DNA of 37,611 bases from Acidobacteriota bacterium. Lineage in GTDB: Bacteria > Acidobacteriota > UBA6911 > RPQK01 > JACQSY01. Under the pieces are notes generated by a model. The model was given only the letters and a program-made list of their open reading frames with translations. It was not told the DNA's origin and did not search any database. The stretch is taken from positions 1 to 37,611 of the forward strand of contig JACQSY010000082.1 in assembly GCA_016211085.1 (NCBI GenBank), written 5' to 3'. The position numbers were made by a program, and so were the translations under genes. Positions 16,968 to 25,605 of the stretch are shown piece by piece (position 1 is the first letter of the stretch; each line of letters opens with the position of its first letter).

Positions 16968-17388
16968 AAGGCTCCTCCTCAGCAACTTGGGTCAGCGCAT
17001 TGAACACATCCTCGAGTGAAACCTCTCCAGGCTCCTGATCCAATGCCCTGGAAAAAATGAGATCCACAGGGGCGTAGGATTCTGATGGCGACGGACTGAG
17101 AAATAAAACAGCGCCGCTAGCCACTATCAACAGCGCCAGAAACACGGGGGTCAGCTTTCGAGCGGCGGTGGCAAACCAGAAGGAGAAGGACTGGTTCGAT
17201 TGGACGGCCAGGCTCGCTACCCGACTTGCGAAAAACGGCGTGGGTTCCGGCGCTTGAGCAGCGGAAAGTTGGTGTCGAAGAAAGCCTGCCAGCTGCCACT
17301 TGCGACGGCATTCTTCACAGCTTGTAAGATGCTGCGGATCCGGACCCTGTCCGGCTTCGGATTCTTCAAAGTTCCAATGTGAGCTCAT
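16951..17388 (-). CDS. Zinc-binding anti-sigma factor
   Basis: A 145-residue protein. The N-terminus has HLTSCEECRRKW, the H-x3-C-x2-C zinc motif of ZAS anti-sigma domains. One membrane helix follows at about residues 80-99 (PVFLALLIVASGAVLFL), and then a periplasmic tail with acidic residues. It begins directly after the stop of the sigma gene (TAA then ATG), so it almost certainly binds that sigma factor and holds it at the membrane until an envelope signal arrives. Confidence 0.88.
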   Translation of the reverse strand: MSSHWNFEESEAGQGPDPQHLTSCEECRRKWQLAGFLRHQLSAAQAPEPTPFFASRVASLAVQSNQSFSFWFATAARKLTPVFLALLIVASGAVLFLSPSPSESYAPVDLIFSRALDQEPGEVSLEDVFNALTQVAEEEPFGPTQ

Positions 17389-17976
17389 TTAAACACGCCG
17401 TCCTTCCAGTACGGCCTCGTACGCTTCCCGTATCTTTTTGCGAGCACGGCTGACCCGCAAGCGAGCGCCCAGGGGGCTGGTAGCCAGCGCAGCAGCAACT
17501 TCCTCGTATCCCAGCCCTTCGATTTCCCTCAATACAAAGGCGAGCCGGTCTTTTTCTTTCAGGCCGCTGAGAACCTTGCGAAGAATTCCTTCAAGCCGTT
17601 CCGCCTCGCCCTCCTCAATCGGCTTCCCTAGAGAATACTGTTCAAATGCCTTTCTGACCTGCCCTTCCTCCTCCTGGCTTAAATCAGCGAACCGTTTAAG
17701 CCGGCGGCGGTGCGGCTTGCGCAACTCATCCAGACAACGGTTTGCAGCGATGCGAGAAACCCAGGCCCCCAGGGAACGACCGGAATCGAATCGGTCCAGC
17801 GATCTGAAAACACGGATAAAAACCTCCTGAGCAAGATCCTCGACTTCGTTCCGGCCCCCCAGATAGTGATAAACAATGCTGAAAACCCTCTTCTGGTGGC
17901 GACGGACAATTTCTTCAAAGGCCTGCGAATTTCCCTGGAGGCTTTCTGCGACCAGTTCCGCATCGGACTTCTGCAT
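17389..17976 (-). CDS. ECF-type RNA polymerase sigma factor (sigma-70 family)
   Basis: A 195-residue protein. Region 2 is FEEIVRRHQKRVFSIVYHYL through DLAQEVFIRVFRSLDRF and WVSRIAANRCLDELRK. Region 4 is LKEKDRLAFVLREIEGLGYE through an HTH with VSRARKKIREAYE. The lack of regions 1 and 3 is typical of the ECF group. It heads an operon with its anti-sigma factor and a Spy/CpxP-like protein. Such units are usually autoregulated. Confidence 0.95.
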   Translation of the reverse strand: MQKSDAELVAESLQGNSQAFEEIVRRHQKRVFSIVYHYLGGRNEVEDLAQEVFIRVFRSLDRFDSGRSLGAWVSRIAANRCLDELRKPHRRRLKRFADLSQEEEGQVRKAFEQYSLGKPIEEGEAERLEGILRKVLSGLKEKDRLAFVLREIEGLGYEEVAAALATSPLGARLRVSRARKKIREAYEAVLEGRRV

Positions 17977-17991
17977 TCCTCAACCATATAG

Positions 17992-18010
17992 TACCGGCGC
18001 AAAGCCGGTA
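17992..18010 (-). other. Small hairpin in the leader of the ECF sigma gene
   Basis: TACCGGC and GCCGGTA form a 7-bp stem with a five-base loop, about 16 bases upstream of ATG 17976 on the minus strand. It could mark an operator or the 5' end of the leader. No clear promoter could be assigned. Confidence 0.3.
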
Positions 18011-18086
18011 TTGTTTCAACCCCGACTGGTATCTGAGTCAAGTTTCATTCGCGGACGCAAGGCTTAAAAAGGCGACAAGAAAACCC

Positions 18087-19010
18087 TCACTCCGCAGCAC
18101 GGCTAACCGATTTCTCCGCGGAAGTGAATTGCTGCTTCATCTCGTCGAAAAGAGTCAACAAATGCTTCATGGGCCGGGGCACATAATCACTTTTCAAATA
18201 AACCCACCCCAACTCCCGGTAAATCCTGCGGCCTTCGATGCGCCGGTAACATAAGGAGGACTTTGAATCCCGAACCACAGCGGGATAAGGAATGATGCTG
18301 ATGCCCAGCCCAATCTCCACCAGAGGCTTGGTAATCTCTACGTTCTGAAGCTCCATGGTGTTTGCAAAATGAACGCTCTCCTCATGGAAAATCTCATCGA
18401 TCAACTTGCGCGTGTTGGAGCCGCGTTCAAAATGAATAAACGTGTACGGAATCAAATCCTGGAACCGCACTTCTTTCTTGCGAGCCAGGGGATGGTCACA
18501 TTCCGTGACCAGCACCATTTCTTCGCTGAGAGCGGGTTGAACTTCCAGGTCATCATCCAGGCACGGGAGGCTCAAGAGCGCCAAGTCGGTCTGATTAGCC
18601 CTCAGAAGCCGCAGAATCTCGTCGTTGGTTCCGGTGGCGATCGTCACTTCAATGTCCGGATAGCGCGACTGGTATTCCTTAAGGAGGCGGGGAAACAAAT
18701 AAGTACAGACAGACATGCCACCCGCCATGCGCAAGGTGCCTCGAGGAGTCTGCGTCATGTCGGCGATGGCTGAGACCATGAGGCGCACCTCGTTGAAAAT
18801 ACGGCGACTGTGCTGGAGCAGGACCTCCCCGGCGGGGGTTAGATAAATCTTCTTATTAATGCGTTTGAATATCTGGTCCCCCAGCTCATCCTCCAAAAGC
18901 TTGATCTGACGGCTGATGGCGGATTGGGAAACGTAGAGCTTCTCCCCCGCTCGCGTAAAGCTTCCTGTCTCCACTATCGCTTGAAACATTTCGAGTTGTC
19001 TTAGATCCAT
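18087..19010 (-). CDS. LysR-family transcriptional regulator
   Basis: A 307-residue protein. The winged HTH is at residues 1-60 (LRQLEMFQAIVETGSFTRAG, then EKLYVSQSAISRQIKLLEDE and FKRINKKIYLTPAGE). A linker helix and the two-lobed effector-binding domain follow (PRGTLRMAGGMSV, YPDIEVTIATGTNDEILRLL, LVTECDHPLARK, GLGISIIPYPAV). The effector cannot be predicted. Its divergent neighbour is only a small ORF at 19113, so the regulated gene is not obvious; regulation of the permease beyond the MITE-like element is possible. Confidence 0.93.
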   Translation of the reverse strand: MDLRQLEMFQAIVETGSFTRAGEKLYVSQSAISRQIKLLEDELGDQIFKRINKKIYLTPAGEVLLQHSRRIFNEVRLMVSAIADMTQTPRGTLRMAGGMSVCTYLFPRLLKEYQSRYPDIEVTIATGTNDEILRLLRANQTDLALLSLPCLDDDLEVQPALSEEMVLVTECDHPLARKKEVRFQDLIPYTFIHFERGSNTRKLIDEIFHEESVHFANTMELQNVEITKPLVEIGLGISIIPYPAVVRDSKSSLCYRRIEGRRIYRELGWVYLKSDYVPRPMKHLLTLFDEMKQQFTSAEKSVSRAAE

Positions 19011-19112
19011 ATTTTTTTCTAATGAAACAAATCAAATAATTTTATTTTACTCATGGTTGTGGTTGGTGTAAAAGAGAGCTGGATCTTAAAGAACCAGGGA
19101 GAGGGATTCTCG

Positions 19113-19259
19113 TTGATTCGAAAATTAACCATCGCGCTGGATGAGGAAGAGTGGAAGAAGTTTGTGGAGTCAAACCCGCAGCCCATTCAATGGATCATTC
19201 AGCAAATCAGGAATTTCAACGCCGAGTCTTCCCAGCCCCCTCGCTCAGGCGCATCTTAG
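19113..19259 (+). CDS. Small protein of about 48 residues, unknown function
   Basis: It starts at TTG 19113 with AGGGAGAGGGA upstream. It reads IRKLTIALDEEEWKKFVESN, then PQPIQWIIQQIRNFNAESS. The amphipathic pattern and strong ribosome-binding site suggest a real peptide with a strand-helix-helix character, faintly like ribbon-helix-helix proteins (speculative). An in-frame ATG at 19053 has no such site. Its stop codon lies exactly at the left border of the MITE-like element, so the original C-terminus may have been altered by the insertion. Confidence 0.5.
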   Translation: MIRKLTIALDEEEWKKFVESNPQPIQWIIQQIRNFNAESSQPPRSGAS

Positions 19260-19531
19260 TACCCCAATTCATAAATACGGTAACGTTTGCGAGTGGGGCT
19301 TGCGAGGCGAGATCAAGGAGAGAGGAGGAGGCGATGTCGGTGTGCATCGGCCACGACGAGTGACGCCGAGATCGTCCGCAACCCCCACTCGCCCGAAGGG
19401 TTGTGGCGGGACGGCTGTCAGGTCATTGTTGCTCCTTCTCGCCAATTGACATAGCATCGACTCGTCGTCGCGCTTCGACCTGGCCGCTGTCGCGCTCGCA
19501 ACAAACATTACTGTATATGAATTGGGGTGCT
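19258..19531. mobile_element. MITE-like element with approximately 38-bp imperfect terminal inverted repeats
   Basis: The left end AGTACCCCAATTCATAAATA continues as CGGTAACGTTTGCGAG. The right end, read inward on the other strand, is AGCACCCCAATTCATATACA followed by GTAATGTTTGTTGCGAG. The 274-bp body has no ORF of note but several internal inverted pairs: GCGAGTGGGG 19289-19298 with CCCCACTCGC 19383-19392, and ACGACGAGT 19353-19361 with ACTCGTCGT 19460-19468. No transposase gene and no clear target duplication are seen. A structured RNA is an alternative reading. Confidence 0.6.
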
Positions 19532-19536
19532 CAGCC

Positions 19537-20616
19537 ATGCATGAGCGCAAGTATGTGCGGCTCTTTTTAATCGGGTGCTCTCTCATTGTCCTGTACCTGA
19601 GCGCTCAAATCTTCCGTCCCTTTCTTTACCCGATTGCGCTGGCGGTAGTTCTGGCCAGCCTGCTTTATCCCCAGTTTGAAACGCTTTCAACGCGGCTGCG
19701 CGGATGTAAAGGATGGGCGGCGCTGATTATTTGTTTGGGTGTCTTATTCTTGATAGTGCTTCCACTGATTTTTCTTCTTCTGCTTCTGGCGGGTGAGGTT
19801 TCCGAGGTTTATGGCGAGTTCCAGCTGAAGCTGGAGCAAGGCTACTTCGAACGGTGGCTAAGGCCCGGAGTGGGAGGCTTTCTGGAAAGATTCCGGCAGC
19901 AGCTCGGAAACTACGTCGACCTGAGCCGGGTCAGTCTGAGTACGGGGGTAGGTGGCGGAATTCAGCAACTCAGCCTGTTTTTCCTGCGTCAGAGCGCCGC
20001 CATACTGGCGGGTTTGTTTCATCTGATGGTGCATTTTTTCGTTCTGATGATCTCTCTGTTTTTTCTGCTGCGGGACGGCGGACGTTTGGCAGCAGAAGTG
20101 AAGAGCTGGAGCCCTTTGTCTGAACGCTACGAGAATCTCATCGTCACAAAATTCCGCGAGGTGGCCAATGCAACCATTATCGGCAGTCTTTTGACTGCTC
20201 TTGTGCAGGGGGTGGCTGGGGGGCTGGTCTTCTGGACGGTGGGAATCTCAAATCCCCTGTTGTGGGGGGCTCTGACGGCCTTATTCTCCCTAGTGCCGGT
20301 TGTCGGCACCGCAGTTATCTGGCTTCCGTGGACCCTCTACTTCATTTCCACGGGAGCATTTTCAAGGGCATTGGTCCTGGCGGCCCTTGAAATCTTTTTC
20401 GTGGGGATGACCGACAACATCCTGCGCCCCTTGCTGATCGAGGGCAGGGCCAAGATGCATACCCTTCTGGTGTTTTTTTCAATTGCCGGAGGGGTGGCAT
20501 ACTTTGGAATATCCGGAGTGATCTTCGGACCGCTGGTACTGGCACTAGGACTGACGTTTCTAGAGCTCTACAAAGAGGAGTTTCGTGAAGAGCTCGTCAA
20601 ATCTTCTGAACCATGA
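19537..20616 (+). CDS. AI-2E family transporter (PerM-like permease)
   Basis: A 359-residue inner-membrane protein with about seven to eight helices. The N-terminal pair (LFLIGCSLIVLYLSAQIF, PIALAVVLASLLYP) is followed by a soluble loop, then HLMVHFFVLMISLFFLLRDG and the C-terminal family signature LLWGALTALFSLVPVVGTAV with GPLVLALGLTFLELYKEE. Members export small molecules or act as Na+/H+ antiporters; the cargo here is unknown. ATG 19537 sits six bases after the MITE-like element with only GGGGTG as possible ribosome-binding site, so that element supplies its 5' leader. It overlaps the next gene by ATGA. Confidence 0.92.
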   Translation: MHERKYVRLFLIGCSLIVLYLSAQIFRPFLYPIALAVVLASLLYPQFETLSTRLRGCKGWAALIICLGVLFLIVLPLIFLLLLLAGEVSEVYGEFQLKLEQGYFERWLRPGVGGFLERFRQQLGNYVDLSRVSLSTGVGGGIQQLSLFFLRQSAAILAGLFHLMVHFFVLMISLFFLLRDGGRLAAEVKSWSPLSERYENLIVTKFREVANATIIGSLLTALVQGVAGGLVFWTVGISNPLLWGALTALFSLVPVVGTAVIWLPWTLYFISTGAFSRALVLAALEIFFVGMTDNILRPLLIEGRAKMHTLLVFFSIAGGVAYFGISGVIFGPLVLALGLTFLELYKEEFREELVKSSEP

Positions 20617-21620
20617 ACTGGTACGCTCACCATATGTACCGCAAGGAACGCAAGCTTTCCTTGCAGGATACCAACCGGCGAGTTTTCCCCTTTGAGTGGG
20701 GCATTGACTGGCTCGGAAATGGAGCCCCTGCGGAGGACCCTCTGAGCTACCTGAAGCTCCATGCGGAACAAGCTTTGGCTGACAGCGATTCCTTTTTCAA
20801 TCCGGGGCCGCTCACGGAGTACACACTTGAAGAAGACCTGCTCACATTTCCTTCGGCTGTCACCACCCGCCACCTCGAAAACAACATCGCACGTTGCCGG
20901 ATCTTCCCGGCACGCAACACCTCCCGTGCTGTCATCGTGATTCCCCAATGGAACGCAGGGGTGGAAAGCCATGTGGCGCTTTGCAGAGCCCTGCAGCGCT
21001 TCGGCATCACGGCGGTCCGCGTGACCCTGCCTTACCATGAAGAACGCGCCCCCGGGGGCATGAAGCGTGCCGATTTCATGGTCAGCCCCAACATCGGAAG
21101 AACCCTGCAGGCCACTCGCCAGGCCGTGCTTGAAGTCTTACAGCTTTCGGGATGGCTCAGGCAACGCCACCAGCGTGTGGGAGTCGTGGGCACGAGCATC
21201 GGCTCTTGTGTTGGTTTTCTTTCTTTCGTGCATGATCCGGCGTTCTGCACTGGAGTGTTTAATCATGTCTCTTCTTTTTTCGCCGACGTGGTATGGGACG
21301 GCCTTGCCACGCGCTTTGTACGATGGGGTCTGGAGGAGCATATCAGTCTGGAGGATTTACGCTGCTGCTGGAGCCCTATAAGCCCCTGGTATTTTATTCC
21401 GCGACTTAGGAACTCTCCTCGCCCGCATCTGTTGATCAGCGCTCGTTACGATTTGACTTTCCTGCCGGTCCTCTCACGCAAAGTCTTCGAACAATACCGC
21501 GCCCATGGGATCGCTTATGATTATGCGGAGCTTCCTTGCGGCCATTACACCACGGAGCTGTTTCCCTTTAAATATATTGACGGCTGGCACATTTGCCGCT
21601 ACTTGCTGCGCCACCTTTGA
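20613..21620 (+). CDS. Alpha/beta hydrolase, ABHD18/DUF2048-like
   Basis: A 335-residue soluble protein. The fold shows AVIVIPQWNAGVESH, FGITAVRVTLPYHEERAPGG, a nucleophile elbow GTSIG in VGVVGTSIGSCVGFLS (Ser about 197), LLISARYDLTFLP (acid region) and a terminal His in LPCGHYTTE. The combination of PYHEERAPGG and GTSIGS resembles, from memory, the ABHD18 family of unknown substrate. The start ATG overlaps the permease stop (ATGA), indicating translational coupling. Confidence 0.8.
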   Translation: MNWYAHHMYRKERKLSLQDTNRRVFPFEWGIDWLGNGAPAEDPLSYLKLHAEQALADSDSFFNPGPLTEYTLEEDLLTFPSAVTTRHLENNIARCRIFPARNTSRAVIVIPQWNAGVESHVALCRALQRFGITAVRVTLPYHEERAPGGMKRADFMVSPNIGRTLQATRQAVLEVLQLSGWLRQRHQRVGVVGTSIGSCVGFLSFVHDPAFCTGVFNHVSSFFADVVWDGLATRFVRWGLEEHISLEDLRCCWSPISPWYFIPRLRNSPRPHLLISARYDLTFLPVLSRKVFEQYRAHGIAYDYAELPCGHYTTELFPFKYIDGWHICRYLLRHL

Positions 21621-21749
21621 CGTGGTCCTTTTAAGAATCCCCTTTGTGGGCTTTTTCCGATTCTGTCTGATCAGCTCCGGTATACTCGTGGGTGTGTTTT
21701 TGGAGGCAATGTGGTGTAGCTCAGACGCGGAAAAGAGCCCCTACGTAAC

Positions 21750-22325
21750 ATGGTCAAGAACATTTTGCTGACCGGCGCGCCAGGTGTGGGCAAAACAACG
21801 CTGGTTAAAAAGCTGATCTCCCGACTGGGCCGTTTTGCATTGAAAGGGTTTTACACGGAGGAAGTCCGCGAAGCCTCGGCAAGAATCGGGTTTCGAGCGG
21901 TGACGCTGAGTGGACGGACGGCCATTTTCGCCCACCGCGATTTTCACGTTGAATCGCGCTTGCGAGTGGGACGCTACGGAGTAAAGCCGGAAGTACTGGA
22001 AGGATTGCTGCTCCCTTATTTGAACCCTTTGCAAAAAAATGCGGATCTCCTGATTATTGATGAAATCGCCAGGATGGAACTGCTTTCTCCCGCGCTCAGG
22101 GAGAACATCTGGCAGGCCCTGGATTCTGCCGTGCCGGTTCTGGCGACGATCTCACTCAAAGGCAGTGGGATCATCAAGAGAATCAAAAGCCGTCCTGACG
22201 TGGAAGTCATCCAGACTACCCGCAGCAATCGGGAGGTAATTGGAGAACAAATTCTCCGTCGCCTTCGCCAGATTCTTTCCACGACCGCTGCCGCTCCTGA
22301 AACCAAGGACCGCGAAGCGACGTGA
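21750..22325 (+). CDS. THEP1-type nucleoside-triphosphatase
   Basis: A 191-residue P-loop NTPase. The Walker A is GAPGVGKTT (residues 9-17) and the Walker B LLIIDEIARMEL (about 99-110). GFYTEEVREASARIGFRAVT and the ISLKGSGIIKRIK segment match the THEP1/DUF265 family, which hydrolyses NTPs in vitro with an unclear physiological role. The start has only weak AAAGAG upstream. It overlaps the following DUF309 gene by four bases (GTGA). Confidence 0.92.
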   Translation: MVKNILLTGAPGVGKTTLVKKLISRLGRFALKGFYTEEVREASARIGFRAVTLSGRTAIFAHRDFHVESRLRVGRYGVKPEVLEGLLLPYLNPLQKNADLLIIDEIARMELLSPALRENIWQALDSAVPVLATISLKGSGIIKRIKSRPDVEVIQTTRSNREVIGEQILRRLRQILSTTAAAPETKDREAT

Positions 22326-22702
22326 ACTCAAGAAGGCTGGAGCCCGCTTTCCGTGAATTCATTGAGCTTTTCGATAGCGCACGCTTCTGGGAAGCTCACG
22401 AGGTTTTGGAATCGGCCTGGAAAGAGGAACGGCAGGACTTTTACAAAGGCCTCATCCAGATCGCTGCAGCCTGGCTGCATCTCGAACGGGGGAACCGGGC
22501 TGGGGTCCTCAAAGTGCTCCCCCGAGCGCTCGGCTATCTCGAAAAATACCCGAGTTCTTATCAAGGCTGGGATCTCGCGGAGCTGATAGCGGTGTGCCGG
22601 AGGTGCCTGAAACAAGTGAGAAGCGGCAACCGCAGCAGGCCGGTTCATTTGGAGCTCTGCCCCCTTCACATGAGCGATTTTTTTCAAGGCACGAGTGATT
22701 AA
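22322..22702 (+). CDS. DUF309 family protein
   Basis: A 126-residue helical protein carrying the DUF309 signature FDSARFWEAHEVLESAWKEE and FYKGLIQIAAAWLHLERGN. The conserved His and Glu residues suggest a metal site, but the function of the family is unknown. The GTG start overlaps the THEP1 stop. The C-terminal 25 residues (HLELCPLHMSDFFQGTSD) are variable. A family-1 repeat follows. Confidence 0.9.
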   Translation: MNSRRLEPAFREFIELFDSARFWEAHEVLESAWKEERQDFYKGLIQIAAAWLHLERGNRAGVLKVLPRALGYLEKYPSSYQGWDLAELIAVCRRCLKQVRSGNRSRPVHLELCPLHMSDFFQGTSD

Positions 22703-22798
22703 GCGTACCTGGATCAGCCACTATGGATCAGCGGCGCCAATGCCCATGAGACATTCACGGCGACGATTACAGGTGCGACGGCTGGCACGACCGATCAA

Positions 22799-22871
22799 TG
22801 GCGCGAGTGTAACGAGCGCTCCGCGTGCGGGCAAAACAAGCGCTTTCATCGCTGGCGCTTGGTGCGCGCCT
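22799..22871 (-). repeat. Family-1 palindromic repeat, one unit in reverse orientation
   Basis: Read on the minus strand it begins CAGGCGCGCACCAAGCGCCA, contains AAGCGCTTGTTTTG and GGAGCGCTC, and ends CGCGCC. The inner loop differs from the reference unit but the palindromic blocks are kept. It fills most of the 210-bp gap between the DUF309 gene and the next operon. Confidence 0.7.
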
Positions 22872-22912
22872 GATTCTGATAAAAATGGACTCTTTTGCTA
22901 TGATTGACACCC

Positions 22913-23521
22913 ATGAGGAGGTTGCCTCTCTTTTTGGGTGTGCTCTTGCTGACGGTTGGTCCGGTGGCGGCCCGATACAAGATACGACCCATAAAACCCC
23001 GTCCTGCTTCTGAGTACCCCTTCCGCCAGAATTTTCAGAAAATTGTCATTGCGGCGGATCCCCATGAGAGCCGCGCCCGCGTCCTCGAACTTTTCGACAC
23101 ACCCAAGGTTCACGAGAAAGGTTTTTTGCCGATCCTTGTGATTGTCGAGAACAACAACGGTTTTGCCATCCAAATCGACGAGACGGATATCTTTCTAGTA
23201 GATCCCCAGGGTGGCCGCGTTGCCACGGTGCCGTTTGAAGAGGTCCTTTGGCGAATCTCAGTTAAAAAGCCTGGAACACCCGTTCCCGGCCGTCGAGAGA
23301 TCCTGCTCAAGGAAATCGACAAACACATGGTGGACGATTTCGAACATAAATCGTTTGGTGAAAAAATGATTGCTCCGAACAGCTCGGATCATGGCGTGAT
23401 ATTTTTCCCGCTTCCGGAGCATCCGATTTCTGAACTGCGACTCTATTTTCCTGCCGTATACAACATCACAGATCGTGAGCCGTTAATATTTTTCGAGTTC
23501 GGGTTGGGGGGAGATCGGTAA
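22913..23521 (+). CDS. Exported protein of unknown function
   Basis: A 202-residue protein with a signal peptide (MRRLPLFLGVLLLTVGPVAA). The mature part looks beta-rich and has FLPILVIVENNNGFAIQIDE, IFLVDPQGGRVATVPFEEV and a C-terminal HGVIFFPLPEH with LRLYFPAVYNI. This pattern of extracytoplasmic interaction domains resembles DUF4352-type or immunoglobulin-like folds, but I cannot name a family. TTG 22904 is an alternative start. No strong ribosome-binding site is seen. Its stop overlaps the next ATG (TAATG), so it begins the reductase-peptidase operon. Confidence 0.78.
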   Translation: MRRLPLFLGVLLLTVGPVAARYKIRPIKPRPASEYPFRQNFQKIVIAADPHESRARVLELFDTPKVHEKGFLPILVIVENNNGFAIQIDETDIFLVDPQGGRVATVPFEEVLWRISVKKPGTPVPGRREILLKEIDKHMVDDFEHKSFGEKMIAPNSSDHGVIFFPLPEHPISELRLYFPAVYNITDREPLIFFEFGLGGDR

Positions 23522-24321
23522 TGGTTGATTTCTTAAGAAACGGATGGGCGCTTGTCTTGGGTGCTTCCAGTGGCTTTGGAGAAGCCACTGCCATTGAACT
23601 GGCACGCGCAGGCATGAACATCTTCGGAGTTCATCTGGATCGCAAGGCCACGCTGGCCAATGTGGAGAGAATCCAACTTGAAATCACTCGCGCGGGAGGC
23701 GAGAGCCATTTTTTCAACATAAACGCCGCAGATCCCGAAAAACGGGAAGCGACTCTCGATCAGATGCAATCGATTCTAAGAGCAAAGGACGAATCGATAC
23801 GGGTTGTTCTGCATTCACTGGCGTTCGGCAGTCTGGGCAGGTTTTTTCCGGCCGGTTCTGAGAAGCCCATAACCCAGGATCAAATCAACATGACTTTGGA
23901 GGTGATGGCACATTCGCTGGTTTACTGGATTCAATCCTTGCTGCGGAGAGACCTGCTCAAGTCGGGCTCGCGAATTTTCGCCATGACCAGCTCAGGCGGC
24001 CGTCGGGTATGGCCCTCCTATGGGCCCGTCTCTGCGGCCAAAGCGGCTCTGGAGTCTCACATCCGCCAAATTGCGCTGGAACTCGCACCTCTTGGCATTA
24101 CAGCGAATGCCGTTCAGGCCGGCGTGACAGACACGCCGGCTCTCAGGAAAATCCCCGGTAACGATCAGATGCTTGAAACGGCCCAGCGCACCAACCCCAG
24201 CAAACGGTTGACTACCACGGAGGATGTGGCCCGTTGCATCGTGGCGTTGAGCCATCCATATACCCATTGGATGACGGGAAACGTGATCCGGGTGGATGGC
24301 GGCGAGGACATTACAGGGTGA
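23521..24321 (+). CDS. FabL-like enoyl-ACP reductase (SDR family)
   Basis: A 266-residue Rossmann-fold oxidoreductase. The cofactor loop GASSGFGEATAIELA lies at residues 14-28. The HSLAFGSLGRF segment (98-108) and the catalytic Y167-x6-K174 (YGPVSAAK) match enoyl-ACP reductases of the FabI/FabL type rather than the Y-x3-K of ordinary SDRs. It would reduce the trans-2-enoyl-ACP in fatty acid elongation, probably with NADPH (inferred). It has one-base overlap with the upstream gene and a four-base GTGA overlap with the M16 peptidase, so expression is coupled. Confidence 0.85.
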   Translation: MVDFLRNGWALVLGASSGFGEATAIELARAGMNIFGVHLDRKATLANVERIQLEITRAGGESHFFNINAADPEKREATLDQMQSILRAKDESIRVVLHSLAFGSLGRFFPAGSEKPITQDQINMTLEVMAHSLVYWIQSLLRRDLLKSGSRIFAMTSSGGRRVWPSYGPVSAAKAALESHIRQIALELAPLGITANAVQAGVTDTPALRKIPGNDQMLETAQRTNPSKRLTTTEDVARCIVALSHPYTHWMTGNVIRVDGGEDITG

Positions 24322-25589
24322 CCGGATTTCCGCAAATTTCATTTCGCGAAGAGCGTCTTGCCAACGGCCTCCAGGTTCTTCTCTATCGGGACAACCGGGT
24401 GCCTCTTGTCCATGTGGGAGTTCAATATCGCGTCGGCTCCAGTCATGAGAAAACAGGATTTTCCGGTTTTGCTCATCTTTTCGAGCACATGATGTTTCAA
24501 GGCTCGGAAAATGTCGCAAAGAACGAGCACGGCAAACGTGTGGACTCGGCAGGCGGCAGCTGGAACGCCACCACCAACAAGGACCGCACTAACTACTTTG
24601 AAACCATTCCTTCCTATTATCTGGATCTGGCGCTATGGCTTGAAACGGACCGCATGCGTTCTTTGCGCGTGACCGCGGAAAATTTTGAGAACCAGAGGAA
24701 CACGGTCATTGAAGAGAAGAAACAAAACTACGACAATCGTCCCTATGGCCTGGCCCATCTGAGATTTGACGCCCTCGCGTATTCCAACTGGGCTTACGGA
24801 CATCCCATCATCGGAGCAGTTGAAGATCTGCAAAATGCAAGCTGGAAAGACGCTCGCGATTTCCATCAGACCTTTTACAGTCCTCATCGCGCAACGCTGG
24901 TGGTCTCCGGGGACATCCAAGAAGACTCAACTCTTTCGCAAATCAGGAAGCATTTTGAATCGATTCCACAAAAGGGCAGCCCTTCAGAGCCGGACCTCAG
25001 TGAACCTGAACGCGATGAGGAGAGATTTGAGAGCATGCGCGATCCTCTGGCTGCCCTCCCCGCTTTAAGCGCAGGCTTCCTTATGGGCCGCCTGGGCTCA
25101 ACCGACTACTATGCCCTTTCGCTGCTGGGCATCACTCTGTCGCACGGAGAATCCTCCAGGCTGTACCGGCGCTTTATTCATGATCAAAATCTAGCAACGG
25201 CCGTAACCGCCGGACCCAATCAGTACAAGGGCCCTGAACTCTTCAACATCTGGATGCAGCTTCAGTCGGGCGTTGACCCACAAGAGGCACTGCGGGTGCT
25301 TGAAGCCGAGCTCGAGAAAGTCCGGATGGAACTGGTAACTGAGCAGGAACTTCAAAAGGCCAGGAACCAGCTGGCGTTTCATTTCGTCAACCGACTCTCC
25401 ACCGTGGCAGGCATCGGTGAGTGGCTAGCGCGTTTTGCGGTTTACTATGATGACCCGAACCGCATCAACACCGATTGGCAACGCTTTCTCTCGGTGACGG
25501 CCGAGGAGATTCGTGACACAGCGGCACGGGTCCTGCAGCCGAACCGAAGGACCGCGCTTGTCGTTGAGGCGGGAGTAAAATCTCTTTAA
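24318..25589 (+). CDS. M16 family zinc metallopeptidase, catalytic subunit
   Basis: A 423-residue protein of the insulinase/mitochondrial processing peptidase family. The inverted zinc motif H53-L-F-E-H57 (AHLFEHMMFQGS) is intact, and the downstream zinc-ligand Glu lies in NTVIEEKKQNYDN. The R/Y-containing C-terminal half is present. The GTG start overlaps the reductase stop; the longer open frame reading from 24234 lies inside the reductase and is not used. No signal peptide is visible, so cytoplasmic location is likely. It pairs with the following degenerate M16 subunit, as is common for this family. Confidence 0.93.
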   Translation: MTGFPQISFREERLANGLQVLLYRDNRVPLVHVGVQYRVGSSHEKTGFSGFAHLFEHMMFQGSENVAKNEHGKRVDSAGGSWNATTNKDRTNYFETIPSYYLDLALWLETDRMRSLRVTAENFENQRNTVIEEKKQNYDNRPYGLAHLRFDALAYSNWAYGHPIIGAVEDLQNASWKDARDFHQTFYSPHRATLVVSGDIQEDSTLSQIRKHFESIPQKGSPSEPDLSEPERDEERFESMRDPLAALPALSAGFLMGRLGSTDYYALSLLGITLSHGESSRLYRRFIHDQNLATAVTAGPNQYKGPELFNIWMQLQSGVDPQEALRVLEAELEKVRMELVTEQELQKARNQLAFHFVNRLSTVAGIGEWLARFAVYYDDPNRINTDWQRFLSVTAEEIRDTAARVLQPNRRTALVVEAGVKSL

Positions 25590-25605
25590 GATCTTAGTGC
25601 GGCAC

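Noticed and set aside
21711..21724. tRNA-like word GTGGTGTAGCTCAG
   Set aside because: No acceptor, anticodon or T arm can be built around it.
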